Origin: Thalassotalea sp. PP2-459
Lineage (GTDB): Bacteria > Pseudomonadota > Gammaproteobacteria > Enterobacterales > Alteromonadaceae
NCBI RefSeq assembly: GCF_001913705.1
Contig: NZ_MKQD01000013.1
Coordinates: 27,987 to 91,986 of the forward strand
Length of the DNA: 64,000 bases
Direction: 5' to 3'
The notes under the pieces: model-generated
What the model was told of the DNA's origin: nothing
The model's input: only the letters and a program-made list of their open reading frames with translations
Database searches by the model: none
Made by a program: the position numbers and the translations under genes
Shown: piece after piece, positions 51,277 through 60,481 of the stretch
How the letters are laid out: each line of letters begins with the position of its first letter
Numbering within the stretch: the stretch's first letter is position 1

Positions 51277-51698
51277 TATTTAGAACGATTGAGAAGTGTC
51301 TAAGTTATTGGTGTCGATTCAGATATTTGAAACTGCATCAACCAATAAAATAGAAAACCATCTGTATTATAGGTAACTCTACAATAATCAAGTGTCTGCT
51401 TTTGGCATAGAGAAGTCATAATATCGGATTAGGCTAATGTCCAGTTTCGTATCTAAGTAAATCTTTTTGACCTAGATTTTTGCTTTCTTAGTCTGCAAAT
51501 CCTACAAAAACCATAGCATCTGTCGTAACACTAGGTTGTTTAGCGGAGAAAAACAAATTCTTATTATTTTGGGAGTCTTTTTTTAATCGATCTTTAATGG
51601 GGGTTAAATATCTATAAATCAACAGTTTATGTTGTTTTTTTCATGACTTTAAATTACATGTTGTTCTGTAAGGTACTACTTTTCATCATTATCTCAAT
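51277..51698. other. Intergenic region before metal-efflux locus
   Basis: About 420 bp before the first operator dyad. Nothing is recognisable except a weak CAACA/TGTTG hairpin followed by T at 51620-51641. No gene was seen. Confidence 0.5.
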
Positions 51699-51721
51699 AA
51701 AACCTATTGATCATCGGTTTT
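51699..51721. promoter_or_regulatory. Candidate BlaI-type operator, site 1
   Basis: AAAACCTATTGATCATCGGTTTT has a dyad core ACCTAT-N5-ATCGGT (51702-51718). It overlaps a possible -35 TTGATC (51707-51712), whose -10 TTTAAT (51730-51735) follows after 17 bp. Site 2 repeats the same core 34 bp downstream. Confidence 0.6.
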
Positions 51722-51735
51722 AATTTTGATTTAAT

Positions 51736-51752
51736 ACCTATCATTAATCGGT
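51736..51752. promoter_or_regulatory. Candidate BlaI-type operator, site 2
   Basis: ACCTAT-CATTA-ATCGGT: both half-sites identical to site 1. It covers the expected transcription start, just downstream of TTTAAT and 15 bp before the repressor ATG, a classic autorepression position. Confidence 0.6.
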
Positions 51753-51767
51753 TTTATTTGGGCTAAT

Positions 51768-52154
51768 ATGAAATTAGGTGAGTTAGAAAAATTAGTACTT
51801 CAATATTTATGGCAGCATAAATCCTCAGATGTGAAGCAAGTCTATGCCCATTTTGAAAAACTACGTGGTGGAAGCTTGAATACTTACCAAAGCACGTTAG
51901 ATCGCTTGTTTAAAAAAGAACTTTTATCTAGAGAAAAAATTGGCTATGCATTTCATTATAAACCTAGGGTTGAAAGGCATGAGTTAGTAGGCCAACTAAT
52001 AAAGTCGGTAACGAGTGATTTTGTGACTGAAGACGACAACAGCCTCATTGCAGCTTTTTCTTCAATTTCTAAAGACTTCAATGTTGAACAATTGTCTAAG
52101 TTAGAATCACTTATTGAAGAGCAAAAGCAAAAACGCAACGCTGAAAAAGAGTAG
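51768..52154 (+). CDS. BlaI/MecI/CopY-family repressor
   Basis: 128 residues. N-terminal winged helix of the penicillinase-repressor family: LGELEKLVLQYLWQHKSSDVKQVY, then the recognition region SLNTYQSTLDRLFKKELL and wing KIGYAFHYKP. C-terminal helices would dimerise. In BlaI/MecI systems the repressor is cleaved by a paired M56 protease; here an M56 gene follows 10 bp later. It is followed by metal-efflux genes, not a beta-lactamase. Confidence 0.88.
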   Translation: MKLGELEKLVLQYLWQHKSSDVKQVYAHFEKLRGGSLNTYQSTLDRLFKKELLSREKIGYAFHYKPRVERHELVGQLIKSVTSDFVTEDDNSLIAAFSSISKDFNVEQLSKLESLIEEQKQKRNAEKE

Positions 52155-52164
52155 CTTAAAAAAT

Positions 52165-53109
52165 ATGCCTGTTTTTTTTAATTTATTGGCCATCTTTTCA
52201 ATTACTTTTATTGTGGCAAATGTATCTTTATCAACGATTTTCTCGCTTGTTAGTCAGCAAATTTTAAAAATTGAAGTTAAGTCCCGAAAAATCTTGCTTT
52301 GGACAATCGTATTATTGCCTTGGGTTGTCAGCTTTGTATTGTCAATCTACATACTACAGGCGTACCACAGCGGAAATAGTTTAAATAGTTTTGCTTTTCC
52401 GCATTGGCATCATATGACTAATTTTGAATGGTATAGCTGGCATGGCTTTACCGTTGGCGTTGCGTTGTTTTACGTAATGTATGTATTAATGAACCAAGTT
52501 CGCCACTTATGGAACCACAAGAGAGAAATCGAATCGTTAATCAGCTTTGCAAAAAATAAAGAGGCGGATGTATATCAAATAGAATCAGATAAAGCATCAG
52601 CGTTTACGAGTGGTTTCTTTTCGAAAAAGTGCTTTGTGACTACTGCCCTTATTGAGCAAACAACTCTTGAGGAATACGAAGTAGTTATTAAACATGAAAG
52701 GGCACATATTGCGACAAATGATCCTGCGAAGAAGTGGCTATTTACATTGTTATGTTCATTTTTTATAAAACCGATAGCACAAAGGCTGAAGCTACATATG
52801 ATTTTGGCAATGGAGCAAGAAGCCGACAACGCAGTGATCAAAAGCGGTACTTCAAAACTATTTGTGGCCAGTACACTAGTAAAAGTTGCTAAGCTTAATG
52901 CGCAAAGCGACATAATAGAAAACAAGGATTTGGTGGTAAATTTTGGTGCGGATGTGTTAGAACAGCGTATATTTTTTCTGCTCGATAGACTGAAGCTTGA
53001 ACCAATTCATAAAAGCATCACACTTTTGCTAATGATGGTGTTAGTTACTATTTCTACAGCTTCAATTGATGGTATTCATCACTTTATGGAAACCTACTTC
53101 CGTCACTAA
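52165..53109 (+). CDS. BlaR1/MecR1-like M56 metallopeptidase
   Basis: 314 residues from ATG 52165 (MPVFFNLLAIFSITFIV); a TTG at 52114 inside the repressor gene is open but less likely. About four transmembrane helices and a cytoplasmic zinc-protease loop with HERAH (HExxH type), preceded by FTSGFFSKKCFVTTALIEQ and followed by EQEADNAV with the third ligand. No C-terminal penicillin-binding sensor domain is present: the protein ends after the last helix. It probably inactivates the BlaI-like repressor when it senses a stress or metal signal. Confidence 0.85.
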   Translation: MPVFFNLLAIFSITFIVANVSLSTIFSLVSQQILKIEVKSRKILLWTIVLLPWVVSFVLSIYILQAYHSGNSLNSFAFPHWHHMTNFEWYSWHGFTVGVALFYVMYVLMNQVRHLWNHKREIESLISFAKNKEADVYQIESDKASAFTSGFFSKKCFVTTALIEQTTLEEYEVVIKHERAHIATNDPAKKWLFTLLCSFFIKPIAQRLKLHMILAMEQEADNAVIKSGTSKLFVASTLVKVAKLNAQSDIIENKDLVVNFGADVLEQRIFFLLDRLKLEPIHKSITLLLMMVLVTISTASIDGIHHFMETYFRH

Positions 53110-53130
53110 TTGACGTATTTTTTTAAACTT

Positions 53131-53153
53131 AAAACCGATTGTGTATCGGTTTT
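53131..53153. promoter_or_regulatory. Candidate BlaI-type operator, site 3
   Basis: AAAACCGAT-TGTGT-ATCGGTTTT: perfect 9-bp arms with the same 5-bp spacing as sites 1 and 2. It lies between the M56 gene and the TolC-like gene, 30 bp before its ATG. A short terminator is the alternative reading, since TTTT closes the stem. Confidence 0.55.
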
Positions 53154-53182
53154 GTGAGAAGGCAGAGTATAAGGGTAAACTC

Positions 53183-54451
53183 ATGATTTGTGGAAAAAAT
53201 CCCTTTAAGAAACCGATTGCAGGTCGGTTTCTTAAAGTGTTAAGTTGTATCGGGGTGTTTAGCGTAGCGTTATCTGCGCATGCACAAAACATAATTTCTT
53301 TAAATGAAGCGATAGGTTTATCGCTTAAGCAGCATCCAGAACTAAGATCGTACATTTATAAAAAAGAATCGGCATTAGCACTAGTTGAACAGGCAAGTGT
53401 TGGCTCTCCTATGACAATTAACGCATCAGCTGAAGATGCGTTTGGAGCTGGAAGTTACTCAGGCGTCAAGGGGCTTCAAACTACACTCAGTATTTCTTGG
53501 CTGTTGGACAAAGATCTCATTGATTCGAGAGTAAAATTGGCGAATACCAAGGTATCATCTGCGTCAATTAAACAAGAAGTCAAAGCAATTGATATTGCAT
53601 CAGAAACTGCTCGAATCTATATCACGTTGTTGTCGCAGATGATGAAATTCGATTTGGCAAAGTTAGCACAGCGCCAATCACAACAAGTACTTGAGCAAAT
53701 TGAACGTAAAGTTAAAGCGGGTAAATCTTTTGTTGTCGATGAGTTACGAGCTAAAGCTGCGTTATCACTAATTGAATTAGAGGTGGAAGATTTAGCGCAT
53801 GAAATAGAAGCTTCCAAGTCTCAACTCGCTGCACAGTGGAAAGGTAATACTAGCTTTGTAGTCAATGGTAATTTAGCCAATATTCCAAGCTTGAAAGATT
53901 TAAACGTCGCTTTAGAAGATTTAAAGGCTAATCCACAACTAAAGCAGTTTTTGATTGAACAAGATGTGATGCAATCCGAAATTGACTTGGCGACAGTCGA
54001 ACAAAAACCAGCATGGTCGATTTCAACAGGTATTAAAAGAAATGAAGCTGTGGATGATTTTGCCTTTACTGCTGGAATCTCGATTCCATTAGGTGGAGAT
54101 AATAGAAATAGAGGCCAAATAACTTCCCTTCAAGCTAGGCAAAAACAAAGTAGAGCAAAATCAGACGCGCTTTATCAGCGTATTTCAACACAAGCATTAT
54201 TGCTGACCCACAAACTTAAACACAATCGCCATGTTATAGACGCTTTAACAAATAAATCTATTCCGTACTTTGAAGAAGCCAGTAAAAAAGCAGGAGAAGC
54301 TTATAGGCTAGGCAGTTATCGTTATACCGACTGGCACGCCGTTCAACAAGAGTTAGTACAGGCACAATCGGATTTGATTGATGCGTATACCAATATTCAA
54401 TTATTTAATATCGAACTAGAACGATTAACAGGCACATCTGTGTCAATGTAA
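53183..54451 (+). CDS. TolC-family outer-membrane factor of metal RND pump (CzcC-like)
   Basis: 422 residues from ATG 53183, with AAGGG upstream; the longer frame from 53141 would start inside site 3. A signal peptide ends near ALSAHAQ. The mature protein shows the outer-membrane efflux pattern: ISLNEAIGLSLKQHPELRSY, two repeated long helices with KVKAGKSFVVDELRAKA and EAYRLGSYRYTDWHAVQQELVQAQ (split). It forms the outer channel for the CzcB/CzcA proteins downstream (8 bp spacing). Signal-peptide codons contain operator-like site 4. Confidence 0.9.
   Translation: MICGKNPFKKPIAGRFLKVLSCIGVFSVALSAHAQNIISLNEAIGLSLKQHPELRSYIYKKESALALVEQASVGSPMTINASAEDAFGAGSYSGVKGLQTTLSISWLLDKDLIDSRVKLANTKVSSASIKQEVKAIDIASETARIYITLLSQMMKFDLAKLAQRQSQQVLEQIERKVKAGKSFVVDELRAKAALSLIELEVEDLAHEIEASKSQLAAQWKGNTSFVVNGNLANIPSLKDLNVALEDLKANPQLKQFLIEQDVMQSEIDLATVEQKPAWSISTGIKRNEAVDDFAFTAGISIPLGGDNRNRGQITSLQARQKQSRAKSDALYQRISTQALLLTHKLKHNRHVIDALTNKSIPYFEEASKKAGEAYRLGSYRYTDWHAVQQELVQAQSDLIDAYTNIQLFNIELERLTGTSVSM
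53203..53237. repeat. Inverted repeat inside TolC-like gene (operator site 4)
   Basis: CTTTAAGAAACCGA (53203-53216), 7-base loop, TCGGTTTCTTAAAG (53224-53237): perfect 14-bp arms within the signal-peptide codons. Its core ACCGAT-TGCAG-GTCGGT matches site 3 with a single difference. It could be an internal operator, or an mRNA hairpin close to the start codon. Confidence 0.55.
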
Positions 54452-54459
54452 GAGAGAAG

Positions 54460-55701
54460 ATGATGAAACTTAAATCTATTGCCGCTGTAATTGCGTTGAC
54501 TCAAATAGGATTTGGGATATCTATGTATAGTCCAGCCACATATGCAGAAAAGAATGCCGAATCAGTACAGGAAGAAGTCGAAAAAGGTCCGAATAATGGT
54601 CGAATACTCAGAGATGCAGAGTTCGCTATAGAAGTCGCTATTTTCGAAGATGGTATGCCACCTGAATTTAGAATATTTCCATCGATAGCAGGGAAGCCAA
54701 TTCAACCAAATGATATTGATATAAATGTCCAACTCTCTCGTTTAGGGGGTGTGGTTGATGATATTAACTTTTACGCAGAGAATAATTATTTACGCGGAGA
54801 TATGGAAATTTATGAGCCACATTCTTTTAATGTGACACTGACAGCCAAGCATGGCGGAAAAAGCTATCAATGGTCCTATGACAACTTCGAAGGAAGAGTT
54901 TTAATTGCTGAAAGCATAGCTAACACTATGTCAATCGAGACTGAAAAAGTTGCAGAGCAAGTGTTTGAAGAGAAATTAAAAGTTTTTGGGAAGCTTTCTA
55001 TGCCACCCAATGCTATGCGTTCTATTAGCGCTAGATTTCCTGGCGAGATTAAAGCTTTACATGCCGTGATGGGGCAAAAAGTGAAAAAAGGGCAACTACT
55101 CATGGTTGTGGAAAGCAATGAGAGTTTACAAAGTTATCGTATTTACTCCCCTATCAATGGTGTGGTGACCAAGCAAAGCGCAGGAGTTGGAGAGCAAACA
55201 GAGGGAAGAGAGTTATTAAAAATTTCCAATACACAAAAGCTAATTGTGGAGCTGGGTGTGTTTCCTTTAGATCAATCAAACGTGAAACTTGGCTCTATCG
55301 TCGATATTAGCATTCCTGGGCAAAGTGGCGTTGTAAAAGCCCAGATTTTTGACTCACTTGTTACTGTAACAAATGAGCAAGCAAAAATATTTAGAGCAGA
55401 GATTGATAATTCAAATGGTGATTTTAACGTTGGTCAGATTGTTTCAGGTGAAATAATGCTGGACCGATACAAAGTATCACGAGCCGTAAAAGCTTCTGGT
55501 ATTCAGTCTTTTCGGGACTTCAAAGTTGTTTATGCGAAAGTGAACGATGAATACGAGGTGAGAATGCTTGATATAGGGAGAAAAGTGGGACCTTGGGTTG
55601 AGGTCTTAGGAGGTATCCCTTCTGGTACTGAGTATGTTGCTAAGAATAGTTACATAATCAAAGCCGATATTGATAAATCTGGCGCGTCTCACGACCATTA
55701 A
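54460..55701 (+). CDS. Periplasmic adaptor of metal RND pump (CzcB/CusB-like)
   Basis: 413 residues, membrane-fusion protein. N-terminal signal (MMKLKSIAAVIALTQIGFGI), the GPNNGRILRDAEFAIEVAIFEDGMPPEFR region (split) typical of heavy-metal RND adaptors, a lipoyl/hairpin part (ARFPGEIKALHAVMGQKVKKGQLL, split; IYSPINGVVTKQSAGVGEQ), a beta-barrel and a C-terminal domain ending in a His-bearing tail SGASHDH. It connects CzcA to the TolC-like channel and is 9 bp before the pump gene. Confidence 0.9.
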   Translation: MMKLKSIAAVIALTQIGFGISMYSPATYAEKNAESVQEEVEKGPNNGRILRDAEFAIEVAIFEDGMPPEFRIFPSIAGKPIQPNDIDINVQLSRLGGVVDDINFYAENNYLRGDMEIYEPHSFNVTLTAKHGGKSYQWSYDNFEGRVLIAESIANTMSIETEKVAEQVFEEKLKVFGKLSMPPNAMRSISARFPGEIKALHAVMGQKVKKGQLLMVVESNESLQSYRIYSPINGVVTKQSAGVGEQTEGRELLKISNTQKLIVELGVFPLDQSNVKLGSIVDISIPGQSGVVKAQIFDSLVTVTNEQAKIFRAEIDNSNGDFNVGQIVSGEIMLDRYKVSRAVKASGIQSFRDFKVVYAKVNDEYEVRMLDIGRKVGPWVEVLGGIPSGTEYVAKNSYIIKADIDKSGASHDH

Positions 55702-55710
55702 GGAAGTAGT

Positions 55711-58700
55711 ATGTTGGAATCAATTTTAAAATTTTCAATTGAACGAAGTAAACTTATACTGGTTTTTGTATTGGCTGTTTCCGCTCTTGGTGTTTGGAAT
55801 TTTACTAAGCTCCCTATTGATGCAGTACCTGATATTACCAATGTTCAAGTTGTCATAAATACAGAGGCTGCGGGGTATACTCCACTTGAAGTTGAACAGC
55901 GCATTACTTTTCCTTTAGAAACCGCTCTGGCAGGGGTTCCTAATTTGGCGTATACACGCTCTGTCTCAAGATATGGCTTGTCTCAAGTAGTCGCTATATT
56001 TACTGACGAAACTGATATTTATTTTGCGCGTCAGTTAATCGGTGAAAAACTCAATTCTGCGAAATCTGAACTCCCCACTGGCTTAGAGCCAGAATTAGGA
56101 CCTATATCTACTGGGCTTGGTGAGATTTTTATGTTCACCGTTGATGCAGCGTCAGGAGCTACTGACCTCGATGGTAGCGAAATTACGCCAACTGAGCTTA
56201 GAACCGTTCATGATTGGGTTATTCGACCTCAATTAATGCAAGTTGAAGGTGTTGTTGAAGTAAACCCAATTGGCGGATATGACCGAGAGATATTAATTGC
56301 AATAGATCCTGAAAAGTTGTTAATTCATGGACTGACACAACAAAGTGTTATTGATGCTGTTGGTTCACACAATCAAAACCGTGGAGCTGGCTTCATTGAA
56401 AAAAACGGTGCTCAATGGCTGATTCGAATCCCTGGACAAGTTGAATCTCTTCAACAATTATCTGAAGTTCCAATTTCAACAGTGGCAGGACGCGTTCTAA
56501 AAATCAAAGATGTTGCTGAAGTTAAGGAAGGCAAAGAGCTTAGAACAGGTGCCGCAACACAAAATGGTCGTGAAGTTGTACTTAGCACTGTTTTTATGCT
56601 GATTGGTGAAAATAGTCAAAAAGTAGCTAAGGATGTTGGAGAAAGACTATCAGAAATAAGTAAGAACCTACCAGAAGGAATCGTTGTAAACGCGGTTTAT
56701 GATAGAACAAAATTAGTTAATAAAACCTTAGATACTGTAGAGATGAACCTGGTTGAAGGTGCGGTTCTTGTTATCGTTGTTCTTTTCCTTTTACTAGGGA
56801 ATTTCAGAGCGGCTTTATTAACAGCAGCAGTGATACCTTTTGCTATGTTAATGACTGTTACTGGTATGGTGCAAACCAGAACTAGTGCCAATTTAATGAG
56901 TCTTGGGGCACTTGATTTTGGCTTACTTGTTGATGGTGCAATTATTATCGTTGAGAACTGTATGCGAAGGTTAAGTCATGCATCTAACGGAAAAGTGCTA
57001 CCCGTTAAAGAGCGGTTATCATTAGTTTTTGAGGCGACAAGAGAAGTTATCAGACCTGCATTATTCGGTGTGTTTATTATTACCGCTGTATATTTGCCAA
57101 TTTTTGCTTTGAGTGGTGTAGAAGGGAAAATGTTCCACCCAATGGCTATCACTGTTGTAATAGCACTTGTTAGTTCGATGATTCTTTCGATAACTTTTGT
57201 CCCTGCTGCAATAGCATTAATGTTCAAAGGCCCAATTGTCGAAAAAGACAATATCATCATGAAGACAAGTGAATCGTTATATCGTCCAGTACTATCCTTG
57301 GTATTGAAAGCACGCTGGCTTGTTGTGCTAATTGCTGTATCTCTTGTATCCATTGCAGGTGTTATGAGCACAAAGTTAGGAAGCGAATTTGTTCCTAACC
57401 TTGACGAAGGAGATATTGCAATGCATGCATTAAGGATCCCTGGCACATCATTATCTCAATCAATAGAAATGCAAAAAGCCTTAGAAGAGAGCATTAAGGC
57501 AATGCCTGAAGTAGAGCGTGTTTTTGCTAAAATAGGAACACCTGATGTAGCTACTGACCCGATGCCGCCATCTGTTGCGGACAACTTCATCATTCTAAAG
57601 CCGAGAAGTAAATGGCCTGACCCTAAGAAATCGAAATCGGACCTTGTTGCTGAATTGGAGGCCATTGTTACACCTATTCCAGGAAATCGTTATGAATTTT
57701 TACAGCCTATTCAAATGCGTTTTAACGAGCTATTGGCTGGGGTTCGTTCAGAGCTTGCAATTAAAGTGTTTGGTGATGACTTTGATGGGTTAGCTAGCAT
57801 TGGCAAGGAGATTGAAAGTGCAATTAATAGCGTAGACGGAATTCGTGATATACAGGTTGAGCAAACTAAAGGCTTACCGATATTAACTCTTATCCCTAAA
57901 GGTGAGCAGTTAGCTATTCACGGAATATCTAAAGAAGAGCTGCAAAACCAAATAGCTATTGCGATGGGCGGAGAATCTGTCGGTAAATTTTATCAAGGAG
58001 ATAAGCGATTTGACATTATTGTTAGGCTTAGTGAGCAGCAAAGACAAGATGTCGATGGTTTATCCCAATTACCTATCTCATTGCCAAACGGTGGTTTTGT
58101 GCCACTACAAGAATTAATCACAGTTGAAATGATTAATGGTGCAAACCAAGTTAACAGGGAAAATGGTAAAAGGCGGGTCGTCGTAACCGCTAATGTACGA
58201 GGCAGGGATTTAGGCAGCTTCGTCAAAGATGTTCAACAAGCTATTGATAGCAAAGTGAAACTACCATCTGGTTATTGGATTGAATACGGAGGAACTTATC
58301 AAAAGCTTCAATCGGCAACTCAAAGGTTAAGTATTGTAGTGCCTGTAACACTTGTACTGATAGTTGGATTATTGCTTCTAGCATTAGGCTCTTTTAAAGA
58401 TTCTATGATTATTTTCACAGGGGTTCCCCTTGCCTTAACAGGTGGAATATTTGCTTTAGTCCTTAGAGATATTCCATTTTCGATTTCAGCAGCGGTTGGT
58501 TTCATTGCGCTATCGGGTATAGCAATCTTAAATGGCTTAGTGATGGTTTCTTTTATTCGGGAGCTACGAAAAGAAAAGTTTGCACTTGAAGAAGCCATTA
58601 TAAAAGGAGCGCTAACTCGACTACGCCCAGTATTAACAACCGCGTTAGTGGCTTCATTAGGTTTCATACCTATGGCGCTAAATACCGGAATAGGATCTGA

Positions 58701-58857
58701 GGTACAAAGACCTTTAGCGACCGTTGTAATAGGAGGTGTTATTTCATCAACCATTTTAACGTTATTTGTTCTACCTGCGCTTTATCGTTTATTGCACTCA
58801 AGAAATAAAAAGTTGAATGAACAAAATGACAATCAATTAATAGAAAATAAAGGGTAA
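55711..58857 (+). CDS. czcA: CzcA-family heavy-metal RND efflux pump
   Basis: 1048 residues with 12 expected transmembrane helices and two large periplasmic loops. Family marks: LPIDAVPDITNVQVVINT near the start, GYTPLEVEQRITFPLE, and the helix-4 motif DFGLLVDGAIIIVENCMRR. The DFG-x3-D-x6-E arrangement is that of CzcA-type pumps for divalent cations (Zn, Co, Cd, Ni) rather than the CusA type for Cu/Ag, which is family knowledge. AAGGA precedes the ATG. It exports metal from the periplasm or cytoplasm to the outside using the proton gradient. Confidence 0.93.
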   Translation: MLESILKFSIERSKLILVFVLAVSALGVWNFTKLPIDAVPDITNVQVVINTEAAGYTPLEVEQRITFPLETALAGVPNLAYTRSVSRYGLSQVVAIFTDETDIYFARQLIGEKLNSAKSELPTGLEPELGPISTGLGEIFMFTVDAASGATDLDGSEITPTELRTVHDWVIRPQLMQVEGVVEVNPIGGYDREILIAIDPEKLLIHGLTQQSVIDAVGSHNQNRGAGFIEKNGAQWLIRIPGQVESLQQLSEVPISTVAGRVLKIKDVAEVKEGKELRTGAATQNGREVVLSTVFMLIGENSQKVAKDVGERLSEISKNLPEGIVVNAVYDRTKLVNKTLDTVEMNLVEGAVLVIVVLFLLLGNFRAALLTAAVIPFAMLMTVTGMVQTRTSANLMSLGALDFGLLVDGAIIIVENCMRRLSHASNGKVLPVKERLSLVFEATREVIRPALFGVFIITAVYLPIFALSGVEGKMFHPMAITVVIALVSSMILSITFVPAAIALMFKGPIVEKDNIIMKTSESLYRPVLSLVLKARWLVVLIAVSLVSIAGVMSTKLGSEFVPNLDEGDIAMHALRIPGTSLSQSIEMQKALEESIKAMPEVERVFAKIGTPDVATDPMPPSVADNFIILKPRSKWPDPKKSKSDLVAELEAIVTPIPGNRYEFLQPIQMRFNELLAGVRSELAIKVFGDDFDGLASIGKEIESAINSVDGIRDIQVEQTKGLPILTLIPKGEQLAIHGISKEELQNQIAIAMGGESVGKFYQGDKRFDIIVRLSEQQRQDVDGLSQLPISLPNGGFVPLQELITVEMINGANQVNRENGKRRVVVTANVRGRDLGSFVKDVQQAIDSKVKLPSGYWIEYGGTYQKLQSATQRLSIVVPVTLVLIVGLLLLALGSFKDSMIIFTGVPLALTGGIFALVLRDIPFSISAAVGFIALSGIAILNGLVMVSFIRELRKEKFALEEAIIKGALTRLRPVLTTALVASLGFIPMALNTGIGSEVQRPLATVVIGGVISSTILTLFVLPALYRLLHSRNKKLNEQNDNQLIENKG

Positions 58858-58861
58858 ATAA

Positions 58862-59560
58862 ATGTTTGGAAAATTCAGACTTTCTTATTTGCTGTACCCA
58901 TTATTGATTCTATTGTCGATGGCTTCAATTGAAGCCTTCGCACATGGGGTTGATGATAGTACACGCAACTTTTTACAAAATAATACGGGTATCCAGATAC
59001 TCCCATTCATCTACATTGGTGCGAAGCACATGGTGACTGGCTATGATCACCTGTTGTTCTTAGTCGGTGTATTGTTTTTCTTACGCAGCAGTCGAGACGT
59101 ATTACTTTACGTCAGTATGTTCACGATTGGGCACAGCTTAACGTTAATGGGGGGAGTACTTGCCAATATTCAAGTTAATGCTTATCTAATCGACGCAATC
59201 ATCGGCTTATCAGTTGTTTACAAAGGCTTTGATAACTTAGGTGGATTTACACACTTTTTTGGTAAGCAGCCTAACCCGAAAAAAGCCGTGCTTATTTTTG
59301 GCCTGTTTCACGGTTTTGGTCTCGCGACAAAAATTCAAGAGTTTGAATTGCCATCAGAAGGCTTAGCAACAAACCTATTGTCATTCAATATTGGTGTTGA
59401 AATCGGACAATTCTTAGCATTGATGTTTATTCTTCTTGCCATTAATTTTTGGCGTCAATTCGAGAGCTTTAATCGCTTTGCTAAAGCGACAAATACCGCA
59501 TTGATGTGCGGTGGCTTTATGTTAGTTGGTATGCAACTAACTGGATATTTTGTTAGTTAA
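58862..59560 (+). CDS. HupE/UreJ-family membrane protein
   Basis: 232 residues. Signal peptide-like N-terminus ending at EAFAHG, then six or so helices with the HupE/UreJ_2 pattern: GAKHMVTGYDHLLFLVGVLFF, FTIGHSLTL, GLFHGFGLATKI and FNIGVEIGQF. The histidines in KHMVTGYDHL, IGHS and FHGFG are candidate metal ligands. HupE/UreJ proteins are associated with nickel or cobalt permeation. It is 4 bp after czcA, so it belongs to the efflux operon. Confidence 0.87.
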   Translation: MFGKFRLSYLLYPLLILLSMASIEAFAHGVDDSTRNFLQNNTGIQILPFIYIGAKHMVTGYDHLLFLVGVLFFLRSSRDVLLYVSMFTIGHSLTLMGGVLANIQVNAYLIDAIIGLSVVYKGFDNLGGFTHFFGKQPNPKKAVLIFGLFHGFGLATKIQEFELPSEGLATNLLSFNIGVEIGQFLALMFILLAINFWRQFESFNRFAKATNTALMCGGFMLVGMQLTGYFVS

Positions 59561-59580
59561 CTTTTATGAGATATATATTT

Positions 59581-60093
59581 ATGGAAACAAAAAAAACAAG
59601 TCGTTCATTAATTAAAGCGACAATTCTTTCTTTTGTGGTTGCGATGATCACATTGGTGTTATTCATTTTGCCTGCTGAATACAATATTGACCCAACGGGC
59701 GTTGGTCAAAAGCTTGGTTTAACTGTATTTAATGGTGAAGGGACAAAACCTGTAGCAACTCAGGCTACTGATGGAGAACAAGATATCGCAATTTTGACAG
59801 TACCCGCTGGTAAAGGCATTGAATATAAACTGGATATGAAAAAGTTCCAAAAAGCTACGTATAAATGGGTTACTGATGGCGGTGATTTATACGTTGATTT
59901 ACATGGTGAACCTAAAGGTGACACCACTGGCTATTTTGAGTCATATACGATTGCAACCGCAGACGAAATGAAAGGCAGCTTTACTGCACCGTTTGACGGT
60001 TCTCATGGTTGGTATTGGAAAAACAAATCAGAAAAAGACATCACTATTCAACTTATCTTCAGTGGCGATTATGTCATTGAAGGTCTTAAATAA
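59581..60093 (+). CDS. Membrane-anchored periplasmic protein of efflux operon
   Basis: 170 residues from ATG 59581 (METKKTSRSLIKATIL); 59566 is also open. One N-terminal transmembrane helix (ILSFVVAMITLVLFILP), then a periplasmic domain with GKGIEYKLDMKK, DLYVDLHGEP and SHGWYWKN, a beta-rich look. Similar proteins beside metal RND pumps are annotated as transmembrane anchor proteins. Function unknown; the operon position suggests a metal-handling accessory. Confidence 0.7.
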   Translation: METKKTSRSLIKATILSFVVAMITLVLFILPAEYNIDPTGVGQKLGLTVFNGEGTKPVATQATDGEQDIAILTVPAGKGIEYKLDMKKFQKATYKWVTDGGDLYVDLHGEPKGDTTGYFESYTIATADEMKGSFTAPFDGSHGWYWKNKSEKDITIQLIFSGDYVIEGLK

Positions 60094-60111
60094 ACCTACA
60101 TAGGAATCCTT

Positions 60112-60471
60112 ATGAAAACATTAAAAAAACTAGCAGTTATTTCAACTTTATTATTCACTACATCAGCTTTTGCGCACGGTGATGGACATAGTGAAGTAGA
60201 CAAGAAGAAAATATTACAAGCTGCTCAAACTTCGGCTAAAACTCTTACCTTTAAGGATAAGGGAATGTCTGTCGGTAAACTAGATGGCTCATGGAATAAA
60301 GTTGCTAAAGACAGTTTTAAGTTTGTTGAAGAGACAAAAGAAGCAATTATTGTTAAGGCCATGAACAATGAAAATAATCAAACAATCTATTTCAAAATAA
60401 GTAAAGCTGGCAAAGTTTTAGATGTTAAGGATGAAAGCTCTTTTAAAGACTATCATGGCCATTCACATTAG
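60112..60471 (+). CDS. DUF6488-like periplasmic protein, His-containing
   Basis: 119 residues. Cleavable signal peptide (AFAHGDGHSE), and histidine motifs at both ends of the mature chain, HGDGH and HGHSH, that could bind metal. The middle has PepSY-like size and a DGSWNKV segment. I recall it as DUF6488, function unknown. Last gene of the efflux operon, with a hairpin terminator 10 bp after its stop. Confidence 0.65.
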   Translation: MKTLKKLAVISTLLFTTSAFAHGDGHSEVDKKKILQAAQTSAKTLTFKDKGMSVGKLDGSWNKVAKDSFKFVEETKEAIIVKAMNNENNQTIYFKISKAGKVLDVKDESSFKDYHGHSH

Positions 60472-60481
60472 CTTTATAGCC

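Noticed and set aside
51620..51641. Terminator-like CAACA/TGTTG hairpin with T7
   Set aside because: The stem is only 5 bp and no gene ends close upstream; too weak to call.
51768..53109. Beta-lactam resistance regulator pair (blaI-blaR1)
   Set aside because: Repressor and M56 families match, but no beta-lactamase or PBP gene is nearby and the M56 protein lacks a penicillin-binding domain; a metal-efflux context fits better.
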